A stretch of DNA of 64,000 nucleotides from Stutzerimonas stutzeri (GTDB taxonomy: Bacteria; Pseudomonadota; Gammaproteobacteria; Pseudomonadales; Pseudomonadaceae). A program made the translations under genes and the position numbers. Position 1 is the stretch's first letter. Every line of letters starts with the position of its first letter. The notes under the pieces were generated by a model that saw only the letters and a program-made list of their open reading frames with translations, had not been told where the DNA came from and ran no database searches. Where the stretch lies: contig NZ_JYHV01000016.1 of assembly GCF_000952685.1 (NCBI RefSeq), positions 54,756 through 118,755 on the forward strand, given 5' to 3'. This document shows positions 32,531 to 42,226 of the stretch, piece by piece.

Positions 32531-33433
32531 TCAACCCGAGAGACCGGCTTCGGCCGCCGAATCGAGTATCCAACGACGGAACGCGGCGACCTTTGGTCGT
32601 TCGTGTCGGGCTTCTGGGTAGACCAGATAGTAGGCAAAGTCCTCTAGCAGCGTGACCCCCGCAACCTTAACGAGCTGCCCCTGCGCGAGTTCAGGAGCCA
32701 CCATGGCGGCCGGCAGCAGCCCCACACCCTGGCCCGCCAGTACGGCCTTGACCAGCAATCCCGAGTCATCGAAGGATGGCCCCCGGGGCGGACCCACATC
32801 TTCTATTCCTTGCGACTGGAACCAGCGATGCCAGGCCTTGCGCTCCGCATCATGTACGTGCGGCCAGTGCGTCAGGTCGGATGGCGTTGCTGGCTGACCC
32901 AATCGTTCAACGAGTTGCGGGGCTGCCACCGGAACGATCTCCGCCGCCAACACGCGGTGACTCGCCAGCCCCGGATAAACGCCAAGTCCGTGCCGGATGG
33001 CGACATCAACGCTATCGCGGGAGAAGTCCACCAATTGATTGCTGGTTACCACCCGCAGATCGATCTCCGGATTGTCGTTCTGGAATTGCGTCAGACGCGG
33101 TACGAGCCAGGCTGACGCGAAGAACGAAGTCACGCTCACAGTCAGCATTCCTGTCTCCATGGCGCTGGCAATGCGACTGGAGGCTTCGGTTATTTGCCTG
33201 AAGGCGTTGCGTACCGGCGGCAGGTAAGTCTGCCCGATATCGGTCAGGAAGATGCCCCGGTTCACCCGGTGGAATAGCTTGACGCCCAGATGGAACTCGA
33301 GCGTTTTGAGCAACTGACTTACTGCGCCAGGTGTCACGCATAGTTCTTCAGCGGCGTTCTTCACCGACAGGTGTCTTGCCGTAGCTTCGAACGCACGGAG
33401 TGCATTCAGTGGGGGCATCTTGCGCTCGATCAT
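32531..33433 (-). CDS. LysR-type regulator, GcvA-like
   Basis: The 300-aa protein has the N-terminal winged helix-turn-helix PPLNALRAFEATARHLSVKN, then AAEELCVTPGAVSQLLKTLE, a linker helix and a substrate-binding domain (MLTVSVTSFFASAWLVPRL, VDVAIRHGLG). The opening PPLNALRAFEA is typical of the GcvA/AmpR branch. It is divergent from the amidase-MFS pair across 144 bp, so it likely controls that pair and itself. The inducer is unknown. Confidence 0.93.
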   Translation of the reverse strand: MIERKMPPLNALRAFEATARHLSVKNAAEELCVTPGAVSQLLKTLEFHLGVKLFHRVNRGIFLTDIGQTYLPPVRNAFRQITEASSRIASAMETGMLTVSVTSFFASAWLVPRLTQFQNDNPEIDLRVVTSNQLVDFSRDSVDVAIRHGLGVYPGLASHRVLAAEIVPVAAPQLVERLGQPATPSDLTHWPHVHDAERKAWHRWFQSQGIEDVGPPRGPSFDDSGLLVKAVLAGQGVGLLPAAMVAPELAQGQLVKVAGVTLLEDFAYYLVYPEARHERPKVAAFRRWILDSAAEAGLSG

Positions 33434-33577
33434 TTAGCTCACCTAACTCGAAACCGACAGAAATACTCGTTTGCGCGAGCGTTTGTGCAGGGTCACTATT
33501 CTTTCAGCTTAGTCACCTTGATGCGAATCATGCATGCGTGATCAAGCTTATCTATACCTTTCGTGGAGATGGATCAC
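33434..33577. promoter_or_regulatory. LysR-amidase divergent control region
   Basis: The 144-bp gap between divergent starts is where LysR-type regulators usually bind. It is AT-richer than the genes beside it. A T-N11-A operator could not be assigned with confidence. Confidence 0.45.
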
Positions 33578-34984
33578 GTGACCACCCAACCGACAGCTCT
33601 GCATTACCTTGAATTGACTCAGCTCGCGGCTCACATAAGAACGCGCCAGATATCACCAGTCGAGGTCGTGCAGGCGCAGCTGGACCGGATTGCAACCATG
33701 GACGGTAGCCTCGGTAGCTACGCGCTTGTGACGGCGGATATTGCTTTGTCCCAAGCTGAAGCGGCCGAGGCGGAGATCGCGACGGGCCGATACCGAGGAC
33801 CCCTGCATGGCATACCGATCGCGGTGAAGGACCTGTTCTGGACCAAAGGCATACCGACCGCAGCAGGCATGCCGATTCATCAGGACAATCACCCAACCGA
33901 GGATGCCACTGTCGTGCGGCGTCTCAAGGAGGGCGGGGCCGTCTTGCTGGGCAAACTGCAACTCACCGAAGGCGCTTACTCCGATCACCATCCCTTGATT
34001 ACCGCCCCCAAGAATCCTTGGAATACTGACTTCTGGCCTGGTATTTCTTCCAGCGGTCCGGGCTCTGCGACGGCGGCGGGGCTGTGCTACGGCGCGCTTG
34101 CCTCCGATACGGGGGGCTCGATTCGTTGGCCCTCTGCCGCCAATGGTGTGACAGGCCTGAAACCCAGCTGGGGGCGCGTCAGCCGTCACGGCGTGTTCGA
34201 GCTTGCTGCAAGCCTCGATCATGTGGGCCCCATGGCCCGGAGTGCCGAGGACATCGCCACGCTGCTCGCAGCCATCGCTGGCGGTGATCCGAAGGACCCC
34301 ACTGCGATAACCGATCCGGTCCCAGATTACGTGGCGGCTGTAGGCCAGGGCATCCGGGGCGTACGGATAGGCGTGGACCCCGAGTGGAACAGCGCCGATG
34401 TTGACCCCGCTATTCAACGGGCGCTATTGGACGCGCTGGAGGTGTTTCGCTCGCTCGGCGCGCAGATCGCCGAAGTTGCCTTTCCGGACGTCCAGCAGGC
34501 GGTTGCGGACTGGTACCCGATATGCGCGGTGGAGGCGGCCGTCGCGCACCAGGCAACCTATCCTGCGCACAAGAGCGAATACGGCCCGGTGCTGGCGTCC
34601 GTTATCGAAGCAGGTAGCGCTCTGTCCGGCATCGATTATCAGAAGCTACTGCTGCGGCGACTGACTTTCCGTGGCAGCGTTTGCACCTTTTTCAACACCG
34701 TTGATTTGCTGCTTACGCCGGTACACCCCTTCGCACCACTGAGCCTCGACGCGATACAGACATTGGGTGAACAGCCCGAACTGATCGCCAGGCTGCAACG
34801 CTACACCTGCCCATTCAATCTGACCGGCAATCCCACCATCACCTTGCCCGGTGGCTTCACCGAATCGGGTTTACCCATAGGGTTCCAGCTCGTCTCTGCG
34901 CATCTTGACGAGGCAATGCTCCTTCGAGCCGGCGCCGCCTTTCAAAGCGCTACATCCTGGCATCGTTGCCATCCATTGGCCTAA
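33578..34984 (+). CDS. Amidase-signature family hydrolase
   Basis: The start is uncertain: GTG 33578 is preferred because GGAG (33565-33568) is 9 nt upstream; ATG 33569 and GTG 33563 are alternatives. The roughly 468-aa protein carries the Ser-cisSer-Lys triad: Lys84 in IPIAVKDLFW, the cis-Ser region in GISSSGPGSATAAG and nucleophile Ser181 in ASDTGGSIRWPSA. It hydrolyses an amide bond; members include GatA, indoleacetamide hydrolase and aryl acylamidases, and no GatB/GatC is nearby. Paired with an MFS transporter, it probably degrades an imported amide. Confidence 0.93.
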   Translation: MTTQPTALHYLELTQLAAHIRTRQISPVEVVQAQLDRIATMDGSLGSYALVTADIALSQAEAAEAEIATGRYRGPLHGIPIAVKDLFWTKGIPTAAGMPIHQDNHPTEDATVVRRLKEGGAVLLGKLQLTEGAYSDHHPLITAPKNPWNTDFWPGISSSGPGSATAAGLCYGALASDTGGSIRWPSAANGVTGLKPSWGRVSRHGVFELAASLDHVGPMARSAEDIATLLAAIAGGDPKDPTAITDPVPDYVAAVGQGIRGVRIGVDPEWNSADVDPAIQRALLDALEVFRSLGAQIAEVAFPDVQQAVADWYPICAVEAAVAHQATYPAHKSEYGPVLASVIEAGSALSGIDYQKLLLRRLTFRGSVCTFFNTVDLLLTPVHPFAPLSLDAIQTLGEQPELIARLQRYTCPFNLTGNPTITLPGGFTESGLPIGFQLVSAHLDEAMLLRAGAAFQSATSWHRCHPLA

Positions 34985-34995
34985 CGGGCATTTCC

Positions 34996-36261
34996 ATGAC
35001 AAACAATTCGATGCCGTCTCGTGTTTTCTACGGCTGGTTTGTGGTGGCGGCCGCTTTCGCCGTTACCTTCGTCGGATTCGGAAGCGCCTATACCTTCAGC
35101 GCTTTCGTCATCCCTCTTCAGAACGAGTTTTCAGCCTCGCGTGGCTCGGTTTCCCTGGTGTTCTCACTGGCGGGCTTTCTGTATTTCGGCCTGGGAGTTC
35201 TGAGCGGGCCGCTCGCCGATCGCTGGGGTTCCCGGACGCTGGCGGTCGCCGGCATGATCCTGGTGGGGCTCGGTTTGGCGTTAGCCGGTATGGCCCGCAC
35301 TCTGACGGAAGTCTATATCGCCTACGGGCTTGGGGTAGGGCTCGGTGTAGGTCTCTCTTATGTACCTGTGCTGAGCACCATCCAGCGATGGTTCGTTCGC
35401 CGTCGCGGGTTCGCATCCGGCGTCGCGGTCAGTGGGATTGGCGTCGGCACGCTTGTGATGCCGCCATTTTCCGCTCTGCTAATCGAGTCCATCGGGTGGC
35501 GCGATGCCTACCTCGTGCTCGGCGGGCTCGCCGCGGTCGTTGGTGCGGGCATGGCGCTGCTGATCGTCAACAACCCCAGGGATCGAGGCGCTGCGCCCGA
35601 CGGCGACCCCGTGCAGGTGGGCGCACGAGACGAACCACGCAAAGGCTTCGCTGTAGCCACAGCCGTCAAGTCACCGCGCTTCATCGGCCTTTATGCCGCC
35701 TGCTTACTCTGCTCATTCGGCGTCTTCGTGCCGTTCGCCCATCTCGCTCCTTACGCTATGGATCTCGGCATCGCGCCCGCACAGGCCGTCTACCTTCTGG
35801 CTGTAATCGGGTTAGGAAGCACGGCTGGGCGTTTTTTGCTTGGCGGCTTTGCCGATCGGTACGGGCGGCGCTTTTCCCTTTTGATCATGTTCGTCGGCAT
35901 GGCGCTCGCCATGCTGATCTGGCTGATCGCGACGGAATTCTGGTCGTTAGTCATCTTCGCGCTTGTCTATGGCATTTTTTACGGTGGGTGGGTCGCAGTC
36001 CTCCCAGCCCTCGTCATGGACTACTTCGGCGAAGCCAAAGTCGGCAGCCTCATCGGTATTCTGTACACCAGTGTGGCGTTCGGTACGTTGATAGGGCCTA
36101 GCCTGGCGGGATACGCCTTCGATCTGACCCAGAGCTACACGACACCAATCCTGGCAAGCCTCTGCGCGAACCTGGTTGCCACGGTAATCGCGGCGGGTAC
36201 ATCGATCAGACGCGCTCGGTTTTCCACTAGCGAGGGGACACCAGACGCTTCACTTCACTGA
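34996..36261 (+). CDS. MFS transporter, OFA (oxalate/formate antiporter)-like
   Basis: ATG 34996 is preferred over 34966 because the earlier start overlaps the amidase and adds a non-membrane extension. The 421-aa protein has twelve membrane segments. The loop 2-3 motif is GPLADRWGSRTLAVAGMILV, mirrored in the second half by GGFADRYGRRFSLLIMFVGM. The N-terminal FYGWFVVAAAFAVTF is typical of the monocarboxylate/OFA branch. It begins 11 bp after the amidase, so it likely imports the amide substrate or exports the acid product. Confidence 0.92.
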   Translation: MTNNSMPSRVFYGWFVVAAAFAVTFVGFGSAYTFSAFVIPLQNEFSASRGSVSLVFSLAGFLYFGLGVLSGPLADRWGSRTLAVAGMILVGLGLALAGMARTLTEVYIAYGLGVGLGVGLSYVPVLSTIQRWFVRRRGFASGVAVSGIGVGTLVMPPFSALLIESIGWRDAYLVLGGLAAVVGAGMALLIVNNPRDRGAAPDGDPVQVGARDEPRKGFAVATAVKSPRFIGLYAACLLCSFGVFVPFAHLAPYAMDLGIAPAQAVYLLAVIGLGSTAGRFLLGGFADRYGRRFSLLIMFVGMALAMLIWLIATEFWSLVIFALVYGIFYGGWVAVLPALVMDYFGEAKVGSLIGILYTSVAFGTLIGPSLAGYAFDLTQSYTTPILASLCANLVATVIAAGTSIRRARFSTSEGTPDASLH

Positions 36262-36661
36262 AAACGTCGTCACGCAGCGCCCATGGGCATCCCCAGTAAT
36301 CGTAGATGCCACCATCCGCACTGTTTTGCCCGCAAACCACAAACACGCCGGTGCCAAAACTCGCTTTAAGTCGCGCGGCTAACCATCCCACGAAACCCGA
36401 ATTATCAGCGTCTGCTGGGAAGTGAAACCGCCAGACTGCAAAGAGCTCCATGCTGGCGTCGTTGCTTTTCACCAACTGGCTCCAAACGTGCTCATCGCGC
36501 ACCATCGCCAGTGCTTCCACATTTGCCCGATTGGGGAAATGTGCCAGCGGAAATTCCTCAAAAGCATACGGCTCGTCAAAAAGCGTAAGACGGCTTCTTT
36601 GGATGATCGACTCGAGGCGGCTAGCCGTTTTCTCCGGTGTTTCATGCGAGATACTGACCAT
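36227..36661 (-). CDS. DUF6196-like small protein of unknown function
   Basis: The 144-aa soluble protein begins MVSISHETPEKTASRLESII and has conserved-looking blocks AFEEFPLAHFP, VWRFHFPADADNSGFVGWLA, and GTGVFVVCGQNSADGGIYDY then WGCPW. This pattern recalls the DUF6196 family (from memory). No catalytic motif is recognised. Its 3' end overlaps the MFS gene 3' end by 35 bp on the opposite strand. Confidence 0.8.
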   Translation of the reverse strand: MVSISHETPEKTASRLESIIQRSRLTLFDEPYAFEEFPLAHFPNRANVEALAMVRDEHVWSQLVKSNDASMELFAVWRFHFPADADNSGFVGWLAARLKASFGTGVFVVCGQNSADGGIYDYWGCPWALRDDVFSEVKRLVSPR

Positions 36662-36742
36662 CGTTCACCTCAGGAGTATGCGGGCGGATCACGCCTGCCG
36701 GTGTATGCGGACGCGATCTTAGCTTGGCAGCCGGCTCTGGGT

Positions 36743-38752
36743 TCAACCCCGTTCGCGATGCATCAGCCAAAGAAAATAGGGGCAGCCGATAAATGCGGCC
36801 AGCAAACCCGCGGAGACCGGCCAAGGATAGGCGATGCTGCGCCCCATCCAGTCGGCGACAAGCATGATCAAGGCCCCGATGAGCGCGGCGAGCACAAGTT
36901 GCGGCACGGCATGACGTACACCGAGCTGGCGAACGATGTGAGGCGCAATCAGCCCGACGAAGCTGAGCGGGCCGACCACCAGCGTCCCGGCCGCCGTAAG
37001 CAGCGCCGCGAGCATCAGGATCGTCAGCTGGCTCAGACGCAGGCGCAGCCCCAATGCAGAGGCGGGTCCCGTCCCTAGCGTGAGCAGCTCGAGCGGGCGC
37101 GCCAACAGCAAGCATAGCGGCAACAGCAGACCGGCAACGCCCAGTGCGACCAACGCTCGGGTGTCATCGACATGGTAGGTGGAGCCAGTCATCCAGCTCA
37201 TCAGCATGGTCATACGTGGATCGCCGCTGGCCATCATCAAGGTACTCAGCGAGCCGAGCAGGGTGGTCAGACAGACCCCCGTGAGCAGCATGCGCTCAGC
37301 GCTGAAGGCGCTGCGCCAGCCGAGCCAGAGCAGCAGGCCGAGCGTGAGCAGGGCGCCAACGCTGGCAGCTGGCAGCATCAGCGGTTCGGGACGGCTGACG
37401 ACAAGAAACAGGATCAGCACGGCAAGCGCGGCGCCGGAACTGGCGCCAAGCACCTCCGGACTGGCCATGGGATTGCCGGTGAGGCGTTGAATCAACAGAC
37501 CGGCAGCCGCAAGCATGGCACCGGCAGCGATCGCCGCCACAGCGCGCGGCAGCCGCCATTGCAGCACCGGCTGCAGCTGACCGAAAGAACTCCAGTGCCA
37601 GCCGTCCGCCACGGGCGCCAGGAGCAGTGCGACGGGCAGCAGCACAAGCAACAGCAGACCGACACCGACAATCAAACGAGCGGTGGACACTTTTCGGCGA
37701 CCGATGCCGGCGCGTGCCGGACGAATACCACCGGCACGTTGACGGCTCAGCAGCCAAAGCAACAGCGGCACGCTGAACACCGAAGTGAGGATGCCGGCTG
37801 GGACTTCTCCCACGAAGCGCGAAATTTCACGGGCGCACTGATCTACCAGACAGAGCAGTACGGCGCCCAATATCGGCGCCCAGATCAGTCGCTGGCGCAG
37901 CGTGCGGGCCCCGGTCAGACGAGCGATGGCCGGCGCGGCGAGGCCGATGAACCCGATAATGCCAACGCAACTGGTGACGAAGGCGCTCAACGCCACCGCG
38001 CTGAGCAGTGCCAGGCTGCGCGTGGTGCGCAGCGATACGCCGAGGCTGGAGGCGCTTTCGTCCTCCAGGCCAAGCGCTGCCAGTGGGCGCAGCAGGAGGC
38101 TTGCGAGCAGTGCCGCGCCGAGCAGGCGGGGCAGCAGGTAGGTGACGCCGTCCCAGCCGCTCTGGTTCAGCGATCCGGCTTGCCAGAGCAGCAAGTCGAT
38201 CAAATAGTCGTGGTTGAAAAGCACCAACAATGCATTGATGGCATTGCAGTAGAGGCTGATGACCATGCCGGCAAGGATGAAACGCAATGGTGAAAGCGTC
38301 CGCCCCCAGGCAATGGCGAACAGCGCCAGGGTTGCCAGCCCGGCACCTAGCAGCGTGGCCCATTCGACACCGAAACGTGCCAACAGCCCAGGCGCGCCGA
38401 TGGTGAACACCGACAACGCCAAGTTGGCACCACCCGCTACGCCCAGGGTTACTGGTTCGGCCAGTGGGTTGCGCAGCACCTGCTGAAACAATGTGCCGGC
38501 CAGTCCAAGGGCGGCGCCGGCCAGCAGACTGACCAGCAGCCGAGGCGCGAAGCTGTAGTGCAGCATGACCTGACGCGCATCGTCGAGATCAGGGCTCCAC
38601 AGCGCCTGCCACCAGACCTCGCGGGGAAGCAGTCCTTGCAGGCCATGGACCGCCAGGGACAGGGCGACCAACCCGAGCGCCAGGACCCAGGGCAGCGGGT
38701 TGCGGTAGGGCTCGCCGCGTCCGGCGGGCAGAGCGGTGAGGGAATCAGACAT
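36743..38752 (-). CDS. fhuB: FhuB-like fused ferric-siderophore permease
   Basis: The 669-aa protein contains two tandem FecCD/BtuC permease domains (about 15-335 and 355-665), each ending in the family pattern (VGIIGFIGLAAPAIARLTGA in the first, VGPLSFVGLIAPHIVRQLGV in the second). The fused two-domain form is characteristic of FhuB, the inner-membrane permease for hydroxamate siderophores. It overlaps the binding-protein gene by 8 bp; the ATPase partner is encoded at 49119. Uptake of intact ferric siderophore into the cytosol is implied. Confidence 0.93.
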   Translation of the reverse strand: MSDSLTALPAGRGEPYRNPLPWVLALGLVALSLAVHGLQGLLPREVWWQALWSPDLDDARQVMLHYSFAPRLLVSLLAGAALGLAGTLFQQVLRNPLAEPVTLGVAGGANLALSVFTIGAPGLLARFGVEWATLLGAGLATLALFAIAWGRTLSPLRFILAGMVISLYCNAINALLVLFNHDYLIDLLLWQAGSLNQSGWDGVTYLLPRLLGAALLASLLLRPLAALGLEDESASSLGVSLRTTRSLALLSAVALSAFVTSCVGIIGFIGLAAPAIARLTGARTLRQRLIWAPILGAVLLCLVDQCAREISRFVGEVPAGILTSVFSVPLLLWLLSRQRAGGIRPARAGIGRRKVSTARLIVGVGLLLLVLLPVALLLAPVADGWHWSSFGQLQPVLQWRLPRAVAAIAAGAMLAAAGLLIQRLTGNPMASPEVLGASSGAALAVLILFLVVSRPEPLMLPAASVGALLTLGLLLWLGWRSAFSAERMLLTGVCLTTLLGSLSTLMMASGDPRMTMLMSWMTGSTYHVDDTRALVALGVAGLLLPLCLLLARPLELLTLGTGPASALGLRLRLSQLTILMLAALLTAAGTLVVGPLSFVGLIAPHIVRQLGVRHAVPQLVLAALIGALIMLVADWMGRSIAYPWPVSAGLLAAFIGCPYFLWLMHRERG

Positions 38753-39647
38753 GCGGTTGGCTCTTCAGAAGGTAGCCGGCAATGCGTTCCGCCAGGCTCA
38801 GGGCGGAGGCAACGCCACCGTAGGGGTAGAATTTGCCGAGAGGCTGGCTCTGACCGTTACGTACGGACGGCAGGTTGTCCCACAGCGCGTTGGGCTGGCG
38901 CAGGCTCTGCAGACGCGCCGACGTGGTCGGGATTTCGATATAGAGCAAGTGAGTGTCAGGCGTTTCTGCGAGTCGCTCGACCCCGGTCAAGCTGAAACCC
39001 ATGGCATTGCTCGGCCCTTGCCAGGCATTGACCAGGCCGAGCCGATCGAGCACATCCTGGGCCATGCTGTGCCGGCCATAGACCGTCGCGTGGCGGCCGT
39101 CCTGGTTGAGCACCGCGATACACAACGGCGGCTGGGGACGGCTTGCCAGTCGTTCGGCCAAGATCTCGAGACGCTCATTGGCTGCCTGGAGATAGGCGAC
39201 GGCACGTGACTCCAGCTCCAGGCGCGCGGCGAGTCGCAAGGTGAAGGCGCTGGCGCTGCGCCAGACGCCTTGTTCGGTGGGGTATATGTCCACCACCTCG
39301 GTTGGCGCGATGCTGCGTAGGGCACGGTCGACCGTAGGGGGAAGCGGATCGCAGAGAATCAGTTCTGGCTTCAATTGCTGGAGCAGCTCCAGGTTCGGCT
39401 CCCAGTAGGGGCCGATATCCAGCACCGGCGGCTTCACCGGCCAGGTCGGCATTCGCCGGTTGTAGTAGCCGACATCGGAGATGGCCAGCGGGGCAACACC
39501 GAGGGTGAGCAAGGTTTCCGCCGCGGCCCAGTTGATCGCCACGACGCGCCGCAAGGGTTCGGCCCTGATGCGCAGCGGCAGCCCGGCCGCCAGCGCCAAC
39601 CCTCCCATGCCAAGCTGGCGGAGCAGTAGGCGGCGACTCAGTGGCAT
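38745..39647 (-). CDS. fhuD: FhuD-like siderophore-binding protein
   Basis: ATG 39647 is preferred because GGAG lies 6 nt upstream and it gives a proper signal peptide; the longer frame from 39731 adds an unlikely 28 residues. The 300-aa protein starts MPLSRRLLLRQLGMGGLALA, a twin-arginine-type signal like that of FhuD. It continues with the PBP fold (VVAINWAAAETLLTLGVAPL, then LLQQLKPELILCDPLPP, and ANERLEILAERLASRP) linked by a long helix. It captures ferric hydroxamate in the periplasm for FhuB. Confidence 0.9.
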   Translation of the reverse strand: MPLSRRLLLRQLGMGGLALAAGLPLRIRAEPLRRVVAINWAAAETLLTLGVAPLAISDVGYYNRRMPTWPVKPPVLDIGPYWEPNLELLQQLKPELILCDPLPPTVDRALRSIAPTEVVDIYPTEQGVWRSASAFTLRLAARLELESRAVAYLQAANERLEILAERLASRPQPPLCIAVLNQDGRHATVYGRHSMAQDVLDRLGLVNAWQGPSNAMGFSLTGVERLAETPDTHLLYIEIPTTSARLQSLRQPNALWDNLPSVRNGQSQPLGKFYPYGGVASALSLAERIAGYLLKSQPHV

Positions 39648-39696
39648 GCGGGACTCCAGTGTTTCGAAAGCAGCATGACGGCTCCGGAAATGCGTC

Positions 39697-39717
39697 GGGC
39701 CCCTCGCTGAGGGGCCC
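39697..39717. other. Perfect 9-bp hairpin between receptor and fhuD
   Basis: GGGCCCCTC (39697-39705), loop GCT, GAGGGGCCC (39709-39717). It lies in the 100-bp gap between the receptor stop and the fhuD start. No T-run follows on either strand, so it is probably an mRNA stabiliser or partial terminator giving more receptor than permease. Confidence 0.6.
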
Positions 39718-39747
39718 GGGATGGTGGGCAATCGGTAGTACGCGGGG

Positions 39748-42138
39748 TTACCAGGCGTACTTCACGCTAGCCATGAGGTTGCGCTCCAGACCCGGGTAGC
39801 AGCTGGTAGCCGAATCGCAGGTGGCGGTGTAGTCCTCGTTTAGCAGGTTCTGTGCGTACAGCCCCAGGGTGACCTGCGGAGTTAGCGCATAGCTGGCCGA
39901 GGCATCGAACAGGGTGTAGCTGTCGATGGCGAATGTGTTGTTGTTGTCGCCGTACATCGAGCCGACATAGCGGGCGCCGCCGCCAAGGGTCAGGCCGCGC
40001 AGCGTGCCGTCGGTGAAGCTGTAGTTAACCCAGGCGGAGGCCATATGCTCCGGCACGTTGGCAGGACGATTACCTTGGTTACCGTTGTTGCTTCGGGTGA
40101 CCTCTGCCTTGGTGTAGGTGTAGGAACCCAGCACGTCCCAATGCTCGCCGAGTTTGGCTCGGGCCTCGGCCTCGATGCCACGCGAGCGCTGCTCGCCTTC
40201 GGCGACGTCGAACCCGGTTGTGCCACCGCTGCTGTTACGTTCGGGCGTGAGTATGTTGGTCTTGGTCAGGTCGTAGGCGGCGAGGGTCAACAATAGATCG
40301 TCGTGTGGCTGGTACTTAACGCCCACCTCCCACTGCTCGGCCTCGCTAGGATCGAAGGTGCCACCACCTTGCGCTTGGCCGCTATTGGGACTGAACGACT
40401 CGGAATAGCTGACATAAGGTGCCAGGCCGAAGCTGGTCAGGTAGGTCAGGCCGATGCGCCCGGTGAAGGCGTCATCTTTCTGGTGGGACGAACTGGCGCC
40501 GCTGATGTTGTTGTCCAGGTCGTTATCTACTCTGTCGTGACGGCCACCCAGCGTCAGCAGCCAGTTATCGTCGAAATGGATCTGGTCCTGTACGTACACG
40601 CCGAGTTGCTCAATGGTCTGGTCGTAGTCGGCGGCGACCTGACCCAGGCTGCGCGAGGGGCGGGGTACCGGCTGCCCATAGGTGGGATCGAGCAAATTAA
40701 GGGTCGGTCCCAAATTGCGATACCAGACGACGTCCGCGTCCTGCCAGCTGTAATCGATGCCGGATAACAGCGTATGACGTATTGAGCCAGTCATGAAATC
40801 GGCTTGCAATTGGTTGTCGATGTTGAAGGTGTTCATGTGCTGGTCGCGCCGGTCTGCAATACGCGTCAGGCCATTTCCAACCGGAAGGTAGGGCAGCAAA
40901 TTATTGAAAATCAGATCAACCTGACCATAGCGAAGGTTCTGGCGGAATTCGAAGGTGTCACTGAGCCGATGCCGGAATTCGTAGCCGAGGGTGTACTGGT
41001 CCTGGTCGAAATGGTTGAAGCTGTGGTCGCCCAGCAGGGTGTCGGTCGGATGACCGTTCGGCGGGGTATAGACGAACACGCTGCCGCCGTTGCGATCACG
41101 AAGGAAATCGGTGAGCACGGTCAGGCTGGTGTCCGCATCGGGCGCCCAGGTGAATGACGGAGCGATATACAGGCGATCGTCTTCTATTTCATGGCCGTCG
41201 TCGTATTCGATCTGAGTATCGCTTTCGCGGGCCAGGCCGACCACGCGATAAAGGAATTGGTTCTGCTCATCGAGCGCGCCGCCAACGTCGAACTGCCCCT
41301 GCTTACGGTTATGGCTACCGCCAGTGATCTGTATTTCGTTGGTTTGGTTGGCGGTCGGTCTCTTGCTCACTCGGTTGACGATACCGCCGGCATCACCTTG
41401 ACCGAACAGGGTAGAGGCGGGGCCGCGTACAACGTCAATGCGTTCCAGCGAATAGGGCTCGCTGCGAAAGAAGGCATAGTTGTTGTTCTGCTGGCGCAGG
41501 CCATTGAGGTAGTCGCTGGTGGTCATGCCGTTGAAGCCGCGCAGGAACAACCAGTCGAAACCTTTGGGATCCAGACCATAGGTTTCCACCTTGACCCCAG
41601 GCACGTAGCGCAGCGCCTCGGTCACGGTCTGTGCGCCTTGGGTTTCGAGTTGGGCACGGGTGATTACCGAGACCGACTGGGGGATTTCGAGAATCGGTGT
41701 GTCGGTCTTGCTACCGCTGTTGGACATCTTCGGCACGAAGCTGTCGTGGCCTTCGATGACGCCTTCGACCACCGTCTCGGGCATGACTAGAGGGGCAGCT
41801 GCGCTGGTTTCGTCGCCCACCAGGGACACGCGATTACCTTCGATCCGGTAGCGAATGCCGGTGTTACGGAGCAGCGTTTCAAGTGCCTCGGTCGGCTCCA
41901 TCTCGCCGCGTACGCCGGGGGTGCGCAGATTCTGTACCTGTGCTTGGCTGAAGAGAATCTGCAGGTCGGTCTGCGCGCCAAGGTTCGTCAGTGCAGAGGC
42001 CAACGGTTGGGCGGGAACATCGATGCTGACCGGCGCTGCGATTGCGCCGGTGGCGCTCAATGTCAGCCCAATCGCGGCGGCACGGATGATCGCCGCCAGG
42101 GGCTTTTTGCGATGCGAAGCGCTGAGAAACCGTTTCAC
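39748..42138 (-). CDS. TonB-dependent siderophore receptor with signalling domain (FpvA-like)
   Basis: The 796-aa protein starts with GTG at 42138 behind AAGGAG at a 7-nt spacing. After a signal peptide ending AIAAP comes an STN signalling domain (residues about 37-110: VPAQPLASALTNLGAQTDLQ, then TPGVRGEMEPTEALETLLRN), a likely TonB box (ETVVEG), the plug (PQSVSVITRAQLETQGAQTV, FLRGFNG) and a 22-strand barrel ending in Trp. STN-bearing receptors signal substrate binding to a FecR-type protein, and a FecR/FecI pair lies at 44052-45695. The siderophore is presumably the local product. Confidence 0.94.
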   Translation of the reverse strand: MKRFLSASHRKKPLAAIIRAAAIGLTLSATGAIAAPVSIDVPAQPLASALTNLGAQTDLQILFSQAQVQNLRTPGVRGEMEPTEALETLLRNTGIRYRIEGNRVSLVGDETSAAAPLVMPETVVEGVIEGHDSFVPKMSNSGSKTDTPILEIPQSVSVITRAQLETQGAQTVTEALRYVPGVKVETYGLDPKGFDWLFLRGFNGMTTSDYLNGLRQQNNNYAFFRSEPYSLERIDVVRGPASTLFGQGDAGGIVNRVSKRPTANQTNEIQITGGSHNRKQGQFDVGGALDEQNQFLYRVVGLARESDTQIEYDDGHEIEDDRLYIAPSFTWAPDADTSLTVLTDFLRDRNGGSVFVYTPPNGHPTDTLLGDHSFNHFDQDQYTLGYEFRHRLSDTFEFRQNLRYGQVDLIFNNLLPYLPVGNGLTRIADRRDQHMNTFNIDNQLQADFMTGSIRHTLLSGIDYSWQDADVVWYRNLGPTLNLLDPTYGQPVPRPSRSLGQVAADYDQTIEQLGVYVQDQIHFDDNWLLTLGGRHDRVDNDLDNNISGASSSHQKDDAFTGRIGLTYLTSFGLAPYVSYSESFSPNSGQAQGGGTFDPSEAEQWEVGVKYQPHDDLLLTLAAYDLTKTNILTPERNSSGGTTGFDVAEGEQRSRGIEAEARAKLGEHWDVLGSYTYTKAEVTRSNNGNQGNRPANVPEHMASAWVNYSFTDGTLRGLTLGGGARYVGSMYGDNNNTFAIDSYTLFDASASYALTPQVTLGLYAQNLLNEDYTATCDSATSCYPGLERNLMASVKYAW

Positions 42139-42226
42139 TGTGTAGCTCCTTAGATCGAAGTGTTGTTAAGAACTATTTAGATTTATATGACGCGTCAGTG
42201 ACCAAAAACCGGAAAAAATAATTGTC

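Noticed and set aside
42150..42200. PvdS-type IS box before the TonB receptor
   Set aside because: The best candidate is TAAAT followed after 17 bp by CGA, not CGT; the receptor is more likely under the FecI-like sigma.
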